A stretch of DNA of 64,000 nt, taken from Gemmobacter lanyuensis (GTDB taxonomy: Bacteria; Pseudomonadota; Alphaproteobacteria; Rhodobacterales; Rhodobacteraceae). A program made the position numbers and the translations under genes. The notes under the pieces are model-generated. The model searched no databases and was not told the origin of the DNA. It saw only the letters and a program-made list of their open reading frames with translations. Shown piece after piece: positions 9,491-18,362 of this stretch (positions within the stretch are counted from its first letter, which is position 1; each line of letters opens with the position of its first letter). The stretch lies in assembly GCF_014652355.1 (NCBI RefSeq), contig NZ_BMYQ01000008.1, forward strand, positions 86,651-150,650, read 5' to 3'.

Positions 9491-10605
9491 CGGGCTTCCA
9501 GCTTGGCAAGACGGTCAAGCAGCACGGGGCGCAGCGGCCCCGGCCGCGGATCATCCAGCAGCGTGGTGTAAAGCTCTGCCGCCGGCAAGGGGCGGCTGCC
9601 GCCATTCCAGCTGAGACCGCGCAGCACCGCCTCGGCGGCGGGGGGGAGCTGGTCGGGCATGGGTTGATCCGAGAGCAGCCCCCAGATCGCCGTCCATAGC
9701 CGCCCGACCGACCAGGGGTTATACCCGCCCCCGCCCGTCACGATCAGCCGGGGCGCCAATGGCCGCAGCGCCGCAACCACCGCCAGATAGGCGCGGTTCG
9801 ACAGCTCCAGCCGCGACAGCGGGTCTTCACGCAGCGAATCCGCCCCGCAATGCAGCACGATCGCCTCGGGCGCATGGGCGGCGACGCGGGGCAGGACAAG
9901 ACGGTCAAGCACCGCCTCCATCTCGGTATCATTGAAGCCGCGCGGCACGGGCAGGTTGAAGGCATTGCCCCCGGCCGTCTCTGCAAGGCCGCCGGTAAAG
10001 GGCCAGCGCCCTTCCTCATGGACCGAGATCATCAGCACATCGGGCTGCCCGGCAAAGGCGATTTCAACTCCGTCGGAATGATGGGCGTCGATATCGACAT
10101 AGGCCAGCCGCCGCAGCCCCGCCCCCTGCAGCGCCTTCAGCCCCAGCACCACGTCATTGAGGTAGCAAAAGCCCGCCGCCCGCTCACGCAAACCGTGGTG
10201 GGTGCCGCTGCCCGGAACATGGATGACCCCCGCCGGGCGATAGGCCAGCATCTCGGCCGCCCACATGATGCCGCCCGCCCCGGTCGCGGGGCGGCGAAAC
10301 ATCTCGGGGAAGGCGGGATTGGACAGGGTGCCAAGGCCAAAGCGGTCGCGCCAATCGGGCGGCAGGGGGTGGCCTGCGCGCGTCAGATGCTCGGCCTCTT
10401 CCAGCGCCGCAACATAGGCCGCATCATGCCAGAGCGTCAGCGCCGCCGGTTTGGCACGGGGCGAGGTGCGGAATTGATCAGGCGGCAGCCACCCCAGCGC
10501 GCGGGCCAGATCCATCACGGTCGAGACACGCGGCACCCGAAGCGGGTGCAGCCCGCCGTAGGACGACCCGCGATAGATTTCCGACCCGACAAAAAGGGGC
10601 TGCAT
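9487..10605 (-). CDS. AcuC-like histone deacetylase family protein
   Basis: A 372-residue zinc amidohydrolase of the arginase/deacetylase fold. The active-site pair is His136-His137 in GSGTHHG. Zinc-site residues are in VDIDAHHSDG (Asp173, His175) and CGADSL, and the transition-state tyrosine is in GGGGYN. The N-terminal HPLRVPRV is the AcuC type. In other bacteria AcuC removes acetyl groups from acetyl-CoA synthetase; acetylpolyamine deacetylation is another possibility given the polyamine genes nearby. The start overlaps the gpx stop (TGATG) and its stop overlaps thpR, so the three genes form one transcription unit. Confidence 0.87.
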   Translation of the reverse strand: MQPLFVGSEIYRGSSYGGLHPLRVPRVSTVMDLARALGWLPPDQFRTSPRAKPAALTLWHDAAYVAALEEAEHLTRAGHPLPPDWRDRFGLGTLSNPAFPEMFRRPATGAGGIMWAAEMLAYRPAGVIHVPGSGTHHGLRERAAGFCYLNDVVLGLKALQGAGLRRLAYVDIDAHHSDGVEIAFAGQPDVLMISVHEEGRWPFTGGLAETAGGNAFNLPVPRGFNDTEMEAVLDRLVLPRVAAHAPEAIVLHCGADSLREDPLSRLELSNRAYLAVVAALRPLAPRLIVTGGGGYNPWSVGRLWTAIWGLLSDQPMPDQLPPAAEAVLRGLSWNGGSRPLPAAELYTTLLDDPRPGPLRPVLLDRLAKLEAR

Positions 10606-11147
10606 CACCCCAGCGCCGCCTCGACCGCGCCAACGATCGGCGCCGAAAGCGGGCGCACCGGCGCCCCCCATGTGCCAAGCGGCGCCCCATCCGGCCCCAG
10701 CAGGATCTTGTTGAAATTCCACCCCGGCGCAAAGCCGTGCTGATCCTTCATCCAGCGATAGAAGGGATGCGCCTTGGCGCCCTTCACATGGGTGATCGTG
10801 GTCATGGGCAGGGTGAGGTCGAAGTTCACGGCGCAGAATTCCTTGACCTCATCCGCGGTGCCAAGCTCTTGCGCGAAATCGTCCGAGGGTACCGCAAGCA
10901 CCACCAGGCCGCGCGGGGCATAGCGATCCTGAAGGGCCTGCAAATCCTCATACTGGCCGGTAAAGCCACAGAGCGAGGCGGTATTGACGACCAGCACCGG
11001 CTTGCCGCGCCATTGCGCCAGATCAATCTTGCCGCCATCAATGGAGTCGAAGGTGAAATCGGGCCCCGGCCCCGCGGCCAAGGCCCCTGCCGCGCCGAAC
11101 GCCAACATTGCCGCCAGAACAGCGCGCCGCCCGATCCTGCCCTGCAT
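10605..11147 (-). CDS. glutathione peroxidase, exported
   Basis: A 180-residue thiol peroxidase that reduces hydroperoxides. An N-terminal signal GRRAVLAAMLAFGAAGALA, with an Arg pair that may be Tat-like, points to the periplasm. The peroxidatic cysteine is Cys60 in NTASLCGFT, the Gln of the catalytic tetrad is in FTGQYEDLQ, and the Trp-Asn pair lies in GWNFNK near the C-terminus. It is the first gene of the overlapping set gpx-deacetylase-thpR. It is a Cys enzyme rather than a selenoenzyme. Confidence 0.88.
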   Translation of the reverse strand: MQGRIGRRAVLAAMLAFGAAGALAAGPGPDFTFDSIDGGKIDLAQWRGKPVLVVNTASLCGFTGQYEDLQALQDRYAPRGLVVLAVPSDDFAQELGTADEVKEFCAVNFDLTLPMTTITHVKGAKAHPFYRWMKDQHGFAPGWNFNKILLGPDGAPLGTWGAPVRPLSAPIVGAVEAALG

Positions 11148-11367
11148 CGTGATCCCCCTTCATGGCCTTATCGGTCAAGTAATCCGCAAATTCGCGCCGT
11201 CAACGGCTGAAACCTGCCACCGCAGCGGGGAAATTGGAACAAATCCTGCAATCCCGGGATGAACCGCCATGGACGCGCAAACATCTCGTGACAATATCCC
11301 CGACTGGCCGCAAAGTTGCAGGCTAGGCGACCGCAAGAGACGCCCCCAAGAACAGGCAAGAGGCGTG

Positions 11368-11820
11368 ATGAACGACCATGACCCCCAGACTGCCAAGCTT
11401 GGCAGTGACAAGCCGCGGACCCAGTTCGGGGCGCTGTGCTGGCGCCCTGTGGACCATGGTGTCGAAATCCTGCTGGTGACCAGCCGCGATACCGGGCGCT
11501 GGGTCATCCCGAAGGGCTGGCCGATCAAGGATCTTGGCCCCGATGGTTCCGCCGCACGCGAGGCGTGGGAGGAAGCCGGCGTGACCGGCACCCTGACCGA
11601 CGCCCCGCTGGGCGCCTTTTCCTATGACAAGGGCATCGGGCCGCAGCGCGTGCCGATGCCCTGCGTCGTGATGGTGTATGGCCTGCGCGTGGATCAGGTC
11701 GCCGACCGCTTTCCCGAACGCAAGCAACGCCGCCGCGAATGGTTTAGCCCGACGGCCGCGGCCGAACGCGTGGCCGAGCCGGAATTGCAGGCGCTGCTTG
11801 CCGGGTTCACGGGGGCATGA
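11368..11820 (+). CDS. NUDIX hydrolase
   Basis: A 150-residue hydrolase of nucleoside diphosphates linked to another moiety. The Nudix helix is visible as SAAREAWEEAGV (about 60-71), preceded by WVIPKGWPIKD. The initial Gly-x5-Glu part is degenerate, as in the diadenosine/diphosphoinositol polyphosphate group common in alphaproteobacteria. The start at 11368 has AAGAGG upstream; an earlier ATG at 11269 would add a non-conserved Arg-rich stretch and was rejected. It is 86 bases upstream of the DUF1178 gene on the same strand. Confidence 0.87.
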   Translation: MNDHDPQTAKLGSDKPRTQFGALCWRPVDHGVEILLVTSRDTGRWVIPKGWPIKDLGPDGSAAREAWEEAGVTGTLTDAPLGAFSYDKGIGPQRVPMPCVVMVYGLRVDQVADRFPERKQRRREWFSPTAAAERVAEPELQALLAGFTGA

Positions 11821-11906
11821 CGCAGGCGCGGTCGCAGGGGCGCTTGATTTCCCCCGTGCGGCGCGCCATGTCTGCCTCATGCACCTTGTGACAGCGATGT
11901 GACACC

Positions 11907-12323
11907 ATGATCCGCTATGCATTGCACTGCGCCGCAGGCCATGATTTTGAAAGCTGGTTCGCCTCCGGCTCGGCCTTTGACGATCTGAAGGCGCGTGGGC
12001 TCGTGGCCTGTGCGGTCTGCGGCGGCACCGAGGTGGAAAAGGCGCTGATGGCGCCCTCGGTCGCGGTCAAGGAAGAGGCCCGCCCCCTTGCCCAGCCCCG
12101 GTCCGAGGTCGAAGAGGCCATGGCCGCCATGCGCCGCGAGATCGAGGCGAAATCCGAATATGTCGGTATGAACTTCGCGACCGAGGCCCGCCGCATCCAT
12201 GCCGGCGATGCCCCCGAACGCGCGATCTATGGCGAGGCCAAACTGGATGAGGCCCGCAAGTTGCTGGAGGACGGCGTGCCTGTCGCCCCCCTGCCCTTCC
12301 TGCCCGCGCGCAAGACCAACTGA
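11907..12323 (+). CDS. DUF1178 family protein
   Basis: A 138-residue conserved alphaproteobacterial protein. MIRYALHCAAGHDFESWF is the family N-terminus, followed by a CAVCGG cysteine pair and VEKALMAPSV. The paired cysteines, with Cys8 and His12, suggest a small zinc-ribbon-like N-terminal part. The C-terminal half (about 60-125) is a charged helix, with YVGMNFATEARRIH conserved. No biochemical role is established. A hairpin terminator follows within 10 bases of the stop. Confidence 0.85.
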   Translation: MIRYALHCAAGHDFESWFASGSAFDDLKARGLVACAVCGGTEVEKALMAPSVAVKEEARPLAQPRSEVEEAMAAMRREIEAKSEYVGMNFATEARRIHAGDAPERAIYGEAKLDEARKLLEDGVPVAPLPFLPARKTN

Positions 12324-12326
12324 ATG

Positions 12327-12352
12327 CAAAAAGGGCGGGTTGCCCCGCCCTG
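12327..12352 (-). terminator. rho-independent terminator for ferredoxin gene
   Basis: AGGGCGGG (12332-12339) pairs with CCCGCCCT (12344-12351) around a 4-base loop. Read on the minus strand the stem is followed by a T-run, so it terminates the ferredoxin gene; it may also slow the convergent DUF1178 transcript. Confidence 0.75.
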
Positions 12353-12376
12353 ACATGCACCGAAGCTGTTGATCGG

Positions 12377-13379
<1,003 letters not shown>

Positions 13380-13380
<1 letters not shown>

Positions 13381-14027
13381 TGACCCCTGATCAAACCCGA
13401 CGTCAGGCCGCATATGAGGCCGAGGTGCTGCGCCTTTGGGCCGATCGGGCCGATGGCGCGCATGATCTGGCGCATCTGCGGCGTGTCTGGGCCAATTGCC
13501 AGCGCATCGCCCGCTTCGAAGGCGGCGCTGATGCCGAGATCCTGATGGCGGCGGCCTTTTTCCATGATGCGGTCAACCTGCCCAAGGATTCGCCCGACCG
13601 GGCGCAGGCCTCGCGCCGGTCGGCCGAGGCGGCCGTCGCCTATCTGTCGGGCACGGATTTTCCGGCCTCGAAGCTGCCCGGTGTGGCCCATGCCATTGCA
13701 GCGCACAGCTTTTCGGCGGGCATCGCCCCCGAAACGCAAGAGGCCCGGATCCTGCAGGATGCCGACCGTCTTGAAGCGCTTGGGGCCTTGGGCATCGCGC
13801 GGATGTTCTATGTCGCGGGTGCCATGAATGCCGCACTGTTCGACGCCAAAGACCCGCTGGCGCATCACCGCCCCCTGGATGACCGCGCCTTTGCGCTGGA
13901 TCATCTGGAGGTGAAGCTCTTCCCGATTGTCGAGACGATGAACACGCAGGAAGGCCGCGCCATCGCAGAGGAGCGCGCGGAATGGATGGCCTCCTTCCGC
14001 ACGCGCCTTCTGCATGAGGTGGGCTGA
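13380..14027 (+). CDS. HD domain metal-dependent hydrolase
   Basis: A 215-residue cytoplasmic HD-superfamily protein. Metal ligands are visible as HDLAHLRRVW (His28), FFHDAVN (His62-Asp63) and LQDADRLEAL (Asp). This matches predicted HD hydrolases of the YedJ/COG1418 type, which act on phosphate esters or nucleotides. The substrate is unknown. Its ATG overlaps the stop of the preceding lipoprotein gene by one base, so the two are co-translated although no functional link is evident. Confidence 0.85.
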
Positions 14028-14033
14028 ACGCCC

Positions 14034-14423
14034 TTACCCGTAAACCGGGCGGGGGCGCCCTTCGGCATCCAAGGCCACAAAGGTAAAGGTCGCATCCGTC
14101 ACCTTGATGAAATCGGTGCTATAGCGGTCGCGCCGCCAAGCCTCGACATGGATCTGCATCGACGACCGGCCCGTGCGGACCAGATCGGCGTAGAACGAGA
14201 CCTCATCCCCGACTTTCACCGGTTTGTGAAAGGTCATGCCGTCGACCGCGATGGTCGAGGCCCGGCCCCGCGCCGTCCGGGCTGCCAGATTGCCCGCCGC
14301 AAGGTCCATCTGCGCCATCAGCCAACCACCAAAAACATCGCCCGAGGGGTTGGTATCGGCGGGCATGGCAATCGCACGGATCACGGGTTCATGGGCGGGG
14401 GGCAGATCGGCAGCAGCGGTCAT
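14034..14423 (-). CDS. acyl-CoA thioesterase, YciA-like hotdog family
   Basis: A 129-residue hotdog-fold thioesterase that hydrolyses acyl-CoA to free acid and CoA. NPSGDVFGGWLMAQMDLAAG holds the conserved catalytic Asp and the hotdog helix typical of YciA/BACH enzymes; the KPVKVGDEVSFYADL strand follows. The ATG at 14423 is chosen because AAGGA lies 7 bases upstream; an in-frame TTG at 14438 overlaps that site and was rejected. It is convergent with the HD hydrolase gene, 6 bases apart. Confidence 0.88.
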   Translation of the reverse strand: MTAAADLPPAHEPVIRAIAMPADTNPSGDVFGGWLMAQMDLAAGNLAARTARGRASTIAVDGMTFHKPVKVGDEVSFYADLVRTGRSSMQIHVEAWRRDRYSTDFIKVTDATFTFVALDAEGRPRPVYG

Positions 14424-14490
14424 GGGAAGATCCTTCAACAGTCACGCCCATGCTGCCGTCTTGCCGTGCCGCCGAAAAGCCCCAAACATG

Positions 14491-14522
14491 AAAAAGGGGC
14501 GACAGGATCGTCCTGCCGCCCC
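14491..14522 (-). terminator. rho-independent terminator of degP
   Basis: GGGGCG-A-CAGGA (14496-14507) pairs with TCCTG-C-CGCCCC (14511-14522) with one mismatch. On the minus strand the stem is followed by TTTTT, 22 bases after the protease stop. Confidence 0.8.
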
Positions 14523-14543
14523 ATCCTGTCCCTGCAGCGCCGC

Positions 14544-16022
14544 TTATTCGACCGACAGCGCCACGAAGCGCGGGTCGCCACCCCGGCGGATCAGCAAGAG
14601 AATGGACTTACGCCCCGCCTCTTTCGCCTCGGCGACGCGATCCTGCAGATCCTGCACCCGCGCGACCTTCTGCTGGCCTGCTTCTGTGATCAGATCGCCC
14701 TCACGCAGACCTTTGGTATAGGCCTCGGACGTGGCATCGACCTTGGTCACGACCAAACCCTCGGTGTCTTCCGGCAAGCCCAGCTGACCGGCGATCTCGG
14801 CGCTCATCGGTTCAACTGTCAGGCCCATCAGCTCGACCTTTGCGGGGGCCTTGTCAGCCGGGGCATCGCCCGCACCCGTTTCAGCGGCCTCGGCTTCCTC
14901 ACGACGTCCAAGCGTCACGGTCAGCGTTTCGGTCTTGCCCTCGCGCAGCACCTCGACCTTGACGCCTTGGCCCACCGGCGCATCCGCCACACGACGCGTC
15001 AGATCGCGGACATTCTTGATCGGCTTGCCGTCAAACGACCGGATCACATCGCCCGACAGCATCCCGCCCTCTTTCGCAGGCCCTTCCGGCACATCGGTGA
15101 TCAGCGCGCCGGTGACACCCTCGCCCAGCCCCATGGCCTCGGCCACATCCGGTGTTACGTCCTGAATGCGCACACCCAGCCAGCCGCGACGGGTTTCCCC
15201 GAATTCGCGCAGCTGCGTCACGACCTTGGACACGACGTTCGAGGCCATCGAAAAGCCGATACCGATCGACCCGCCGGTGGGCGACAGGATCGCGGTATTC
15301 ACCCCGATCACCTGGCCGTCCATGTTGAACAGCGGCCCGCCCGAGTTGCCCTTGTTGATGGCCGCATCGGTCTGGATATAGTCGTCATAGGTGCCCGAAA
15401 GCTCTCGGTTGCGGGCCGAAACGATCCCCGCGCTGACCGAGAACCCCTGCCCCAGAGGGTTGCCCATGGCGACAACCCAGTCGCCCACGCGCATCAGATC
15501 ACTGTCGCCAAAGTTCACGAAAGCCAGCGGTTCCGGGCTTTCGACTTTCAGCACGGCGATATCGGTCTTGGGGTCGGTGCCGACCAGCTTGGCCGGCAGG
15601 CGCTTGCCCGAAAAGAATTCGATCTCGATCTCGTCTGCGCCCTCGATCACGTGGTTGTTCGTGACGATGAACCCGTCTTCCGAAATCACGAAACCCGACC
15701 CCAGCGCCTCGGAGCGGCGAGGTTCGTTGTCGCCCTGCCCCTGGTTGAACTGATCGAAGAAATCCTGGAAGGGCGAGCCTTCGGGCAGGCGCGGCATGTC
15801 TTCGGTCGAGGTTTCGATGACGGCAGATGTGGTGATGTTCACCACCGCCGGGCTGATCTGTTCGGCCAGATCGGCAAAACTTTCCGGGGCGCCCCGCGCC
15901 TCGACCAGACCCGCCGGTCCCATGGCCACGGCAAGGCCCAGGAATAGCGCGCCCAACAGACGGACGGCGCTTTGGCGCGGCCTGCCGGACAGGACATCCA
16001 AGGTAATCGCTCTGGATTGCAC
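14544..16022 (-). CDS. degP: Do family periplasmic serine endopeptidase
   Basis: A 492-residue HtrA-type protease/chaperone. A hydrophobic N-terminal segment (about 21-41, LLGALFLGLAVAMG) exports it. The catalytic triad is His124 (TNNHV), Asp154 (KTDIAVL) and Ser227 (GNSGGP). Two PDZ domains follow (about 265-355 and 385-480). A GTG start at 16022 is chosen because AGGAG lies 7 bases upstream; the frame stays open to an ATG at 16160, which would add a second hydrophobic stretch. It lies downstream of hflK-hflC but has its own leader after a terminator at 16177-16206. The role is degradation of misfolded envelope proteins. Confidence 0.9.
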   Translation of the reverse strand: MQSRAITLDVLSGRPRQSAVRLLGALFLGLAVAMGPAGLVEARGAPESFADLAEQISPAVVNITTSAVIETSTEDMPRLPEGSPFQDFFDQFNQGQGDNEPRRSEALGSGFVISEDGFIVTNNHVIEGADEIEIEFFSGKRLPAKLVGTDPKTDIAVLKVESPEPLAFVNFGDSDLMRVGDWVVAMGNPLGQGFSVSAGIVSARNRELSGTYDDYIQTDAAINKGNSGGPLFNMDGQVIGVNTAILSPTGGSIGIGFSMASNVVSKVVTQLREFGETRRGWLGVRIQDVTPDVAEAMGLGEGVTGALITDVPEGPAKEGGMLSGDVIRSFDGKPIKNVRDLTRRVADAPVGQGVKVEVLREGKTETLTVTLGRREEAEAAETGAGDAPADKAPAKVELMGLTVEPMSAEIAGQLGLPEDTEGLVVTKVDATSEAYTKGLREGDLITEAGQQKVARVQDLQDRVAEAKEAGRKSILLLIRRGGDPRFVALSVE

Positions 16023-16176
16023 CGCGAAACTCCTTTCGGTTGCAACACTCTCCCGGCCCCCCGCCGGGTTGAACACAGCAAACAGCGCGGCGACGCCAAG
16101 CGCAATGCAAACCCCGTCGCGCCGCGTCAAACCGATGTGATTCTTTGTTTCAATTTTCAACTCTGCCGCGCAGCGA

Positions 16177-16206
16177 AAAGGCCCGGACCATCGAGTCCGG
16201 GCCTTT
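16177..16206 (-). terminator. rho-independent terminator of hflK-hflC
   Basis: A perfect 12-bp stem, AAAGGCCCGGAC / GTCCGGGCCTTT, with a 6-base loop, lies 23 bases after the hflC stop. It separates hflC from degP, so degP must start from a promoter between about 16030 and 16175. Confidence 0.85.
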
Positions 16207-16228
16207 CGATCCTGTTCCGGAAACCGGA

Positions 16229-17113
16229 TCAGGGCTGGCGTGAAGCACCGCCCTTGGGATCTTTCAGATAATCAAAGAATGCGCTGTCAGGTTTCATGAC
16301 GATGGCGCTGTTCCCTTCGCCCAAAGCCCGTTCATAGGCGGTCAGAGAGCGGGTGAATGCAAAGAACTCCGGATCCTGACCGAAGGCCTCGGCGTAGATG
16401 CCGTTGCGCGTGGCATCTGCCTCACCACGGATGACCTCAGCCTGGCGGCGGGCATCCGAGGTCACTTCCACCACCTCACGATCGGCGGCGGCGCGCACGC
16501 GGCTTGCGGCCTCGTTCCCGCGCGCGACCTCATCCGCGGCCTCGCGCTGACGTTCGGCGATCATGCGTGCGAAGGTCGCGGCAAGGTTCTGTTCCGGCAG
16601 ATCGGTCCGGGTCAGACGCAGGTCGATGACCTCGACACCGAGGCTAGCAGCCTCGCGCTTGGCAATGTCGCGGATGCGGTTCATCAGGCCGGTGCGGTCT
16701 TCCGACAGCACGGCATTCGACGGAACAGAGCCCAGAACCTCACGGATGGCCGCGCTGACAATCCGGTCGAGACGCGACTGCGCCGCATCGGTGCCACCGG
16801 CGCCGACGGCCTCGCGGAAATCGATCAGGTTGGTGATCCGCCAGCGCGTGAAGGCATCAACCACCAACCGGCGGTTGTCCTTCAGCGTGACTTCAAGCGG
16901 TTGGGTCTGAAGACCGAGAATGCGGTCCTCATAGCGGACGACGTCCTGAATGAACGGGATCTTGTATCCCAGTCCCGGCTGGCGGATTTCCTGCTTCACC
17001 TGGCCGAATTGCAGGACCAGAACCTGTTCACGTTCATCGACGATGAACACAGAAGACAGGGCAACCGCGCCCACCACGAAAAGTGCGGGAAGAAAGATCT
17101 GTGCGCGGGCCAT
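16229..17113 (-). CDS. hflC: HflC, modulator of FtsH protease
   Basis: A 294-residue SPFH/prohibitin-domain protein. One N-terminal membrane helix (about 4-23) is followed by the band-7 domain beginning DEREQVLVLQFGQ and a long coiled region rich in Arg/Glu/Ala (about 180-260). With HflK it forms the periplasmic cage around FtsH and limits its access to membrane substrates. It starts one base after the hflK stop, so the two are coupled. The C-terminus lacks further domains, and the length is normal. Confidence 0.93.
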   Translation of the reverse strand: MARAQIFLPALFVVGAVALSSVFIVDEREQVLVLQFGQVKQEIRQPGLGYKIPFIQDVVRYEDRILGLQTQPLEVTLKDNRRLVVDAFTRWRITNLIDFREAVGAGGTDAAQSRLDRIVSAAIREVLGSVPSNAVLSEDRTGLMNRIRDIAKREAASLGVEVIDLRLTRTDLPEQNLAATFARMIAERQREAADEVARGNEAASRVRAAADREVVEVTSDARRQAEVIRGEADATRNGIYAEAFGQDPEFFAFTRSLTAYERALGEGNSAIVMKPDSAFFDYLKDPKGGASRQP

Positions 17114-17114
17114 C

Positions 17115-18269
17115 TCAATTGCCTCCCTGTGCGGCGGGACGGGTCAGGTCATTCAGCGGCAGATAGGGAACGACGCCCCCCTGCCCCTCGGCCACACCGT
17201 CAAGGATCACCTTGTTCACGCGGCCCAGCACGCCTTCCATGGTTTCCAGATACATGCGCTGGCGCGTCACGTCGGGCGCTTTCACATATTCCTGATAGAC
17301 GGCCAAGAAGCGGCTCGCCTCGCCCTTGGCATCGTTGACGACGCGCGCGCGGTAGGCTTCGGCATCCTCAAGCAGACGCGCGGCCTCACCCCGGGCGCCG
17401 GCCGTCACGCGGTTGGCATAGGCGTCGGCCTCTTTCTCCAGCCGGTCGCGTTCCTGCTGCGCGGCCTGCACCTCACGGAACGAATCCGACACTTCGCGCG
17501 GCGGGTCGGCACGGTCAAAGTTCACGCGGATGACGTTGATCCCGGCCTTGTAGCTGTCAAGCGTGGCCTGCACATTCGCGCGAAGATCGGCAGCGATCGA
17601 CGCCCGGCCCGTGTTCAGAACCGGGGTCAGTTCGGACCGTGCGATGATATCGCGCATCGCCGAAGCCGAAACCGCACGGATCGTATCGGCCGGATCAGCC
17701 AGGTTGAACAGATAGGGCTGCGGGTCCGAGACATTCCAGACCACCTGGAATTCCACATCCACGATGTTCTGGTCGCGCGTCAGCATGAGGCCGCTGTCGG
17801 TATCGCCATTGCGGCCTGTGCCGATATCGGTGGTCCGTTCCCCCGTCACCTGCACGATTTCGGCCGTCACCAGCGGCCAAGGCGCAAAGTTCAGGCCCGG
17901 CTCGCCAATGGCGGAGAACTCACCCAGAAACAGTTCAACCGACCGTTCTTCCGGCTTCACCGTGTAGAAGGACGCCCAAGACCAAAGACCCAGCGCCGCG
18001 AGTGCGCCCAGTGCGAGCCCTTGTGCCGAAACGAGCGGGCCGTTCGCGCCGGGCCCACGCCCGCCCCCGCCGCCGCCGGTGCGGCCACGACCGCCCATCA
18101 GCACGCGGAGCTGTTCCTGCCCCTTTTTCACGATTTCGTCGATTTCCGGGATCTGGGGGCCTTCGCCCGGGCGCCGCGGCCCCCCGCGGCCATCGCCCCG
18201 GTTGTTGTCGCCACGCCCATCGCGGTTGTCACCGCCTCCACCGCCGCCCCAAGGACCCCCATTCGACAT
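17115..18269 (-). CDS. hflK: HflK, modulator of FtsH protease
   Basis: A 384-residue SPFH protein. A Gly/Arg/Asn-rich cytoplasmic N-terminus (about 1-80, with GGGGGGD and GGGGGGRG runs) precedes one membrane helix (about 84-103, LALGALAALGLWSWASF). The band-7 domain begins TVKPEERSVELFLG. The partner is HflC, encoded directly downstream. The Gly-rich head is typical of HflK. The start has AGGAAGG about 8 bases upstream. Confidence 0.93.
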   Translation of the reverse strand: MSNGGPWGGGGGGDNRDGRGDNNRGDGRGGPRRPGEGPQIPEIDEIVKKGQEQLRVLMGGRGRTGGGGGGRGPGANGPLVSAQGLALGALAALGLWSWASFYTVKPEERSVELFLGEFSAIGEPGLNFAPWPLVTAEIVQVTGERTTDIGTGRNGDTDSGLMLTRDQNIVDVEFQVVWNVSDPQPYLFNLADPADTIRAVSASAMRDIIARSELTPVLNTGRASIAADLRANVQATLDSYKAGINVIRVNFDRADPPREVSDSFREVQAAQQERDRLEKEADAYANRVTAGARGEAARLLEDAEAYRARVVNDAKGEASRFLAVYQEYVKAPDVTRQRMYLETMEGVLGRVNKVILDGVAEGQGGVVPYLPLNDLTRPAAQGGN

Positions 18270-18362
18270 CGAAACCTTCCTAAGTTCTGTCCGTTTTGGA
18301 CTAACTGGTCATTCTGGCGAGAAATTCAAGACTTGGGGCCGCCGTGGCGGCCCCTGCGTCAC

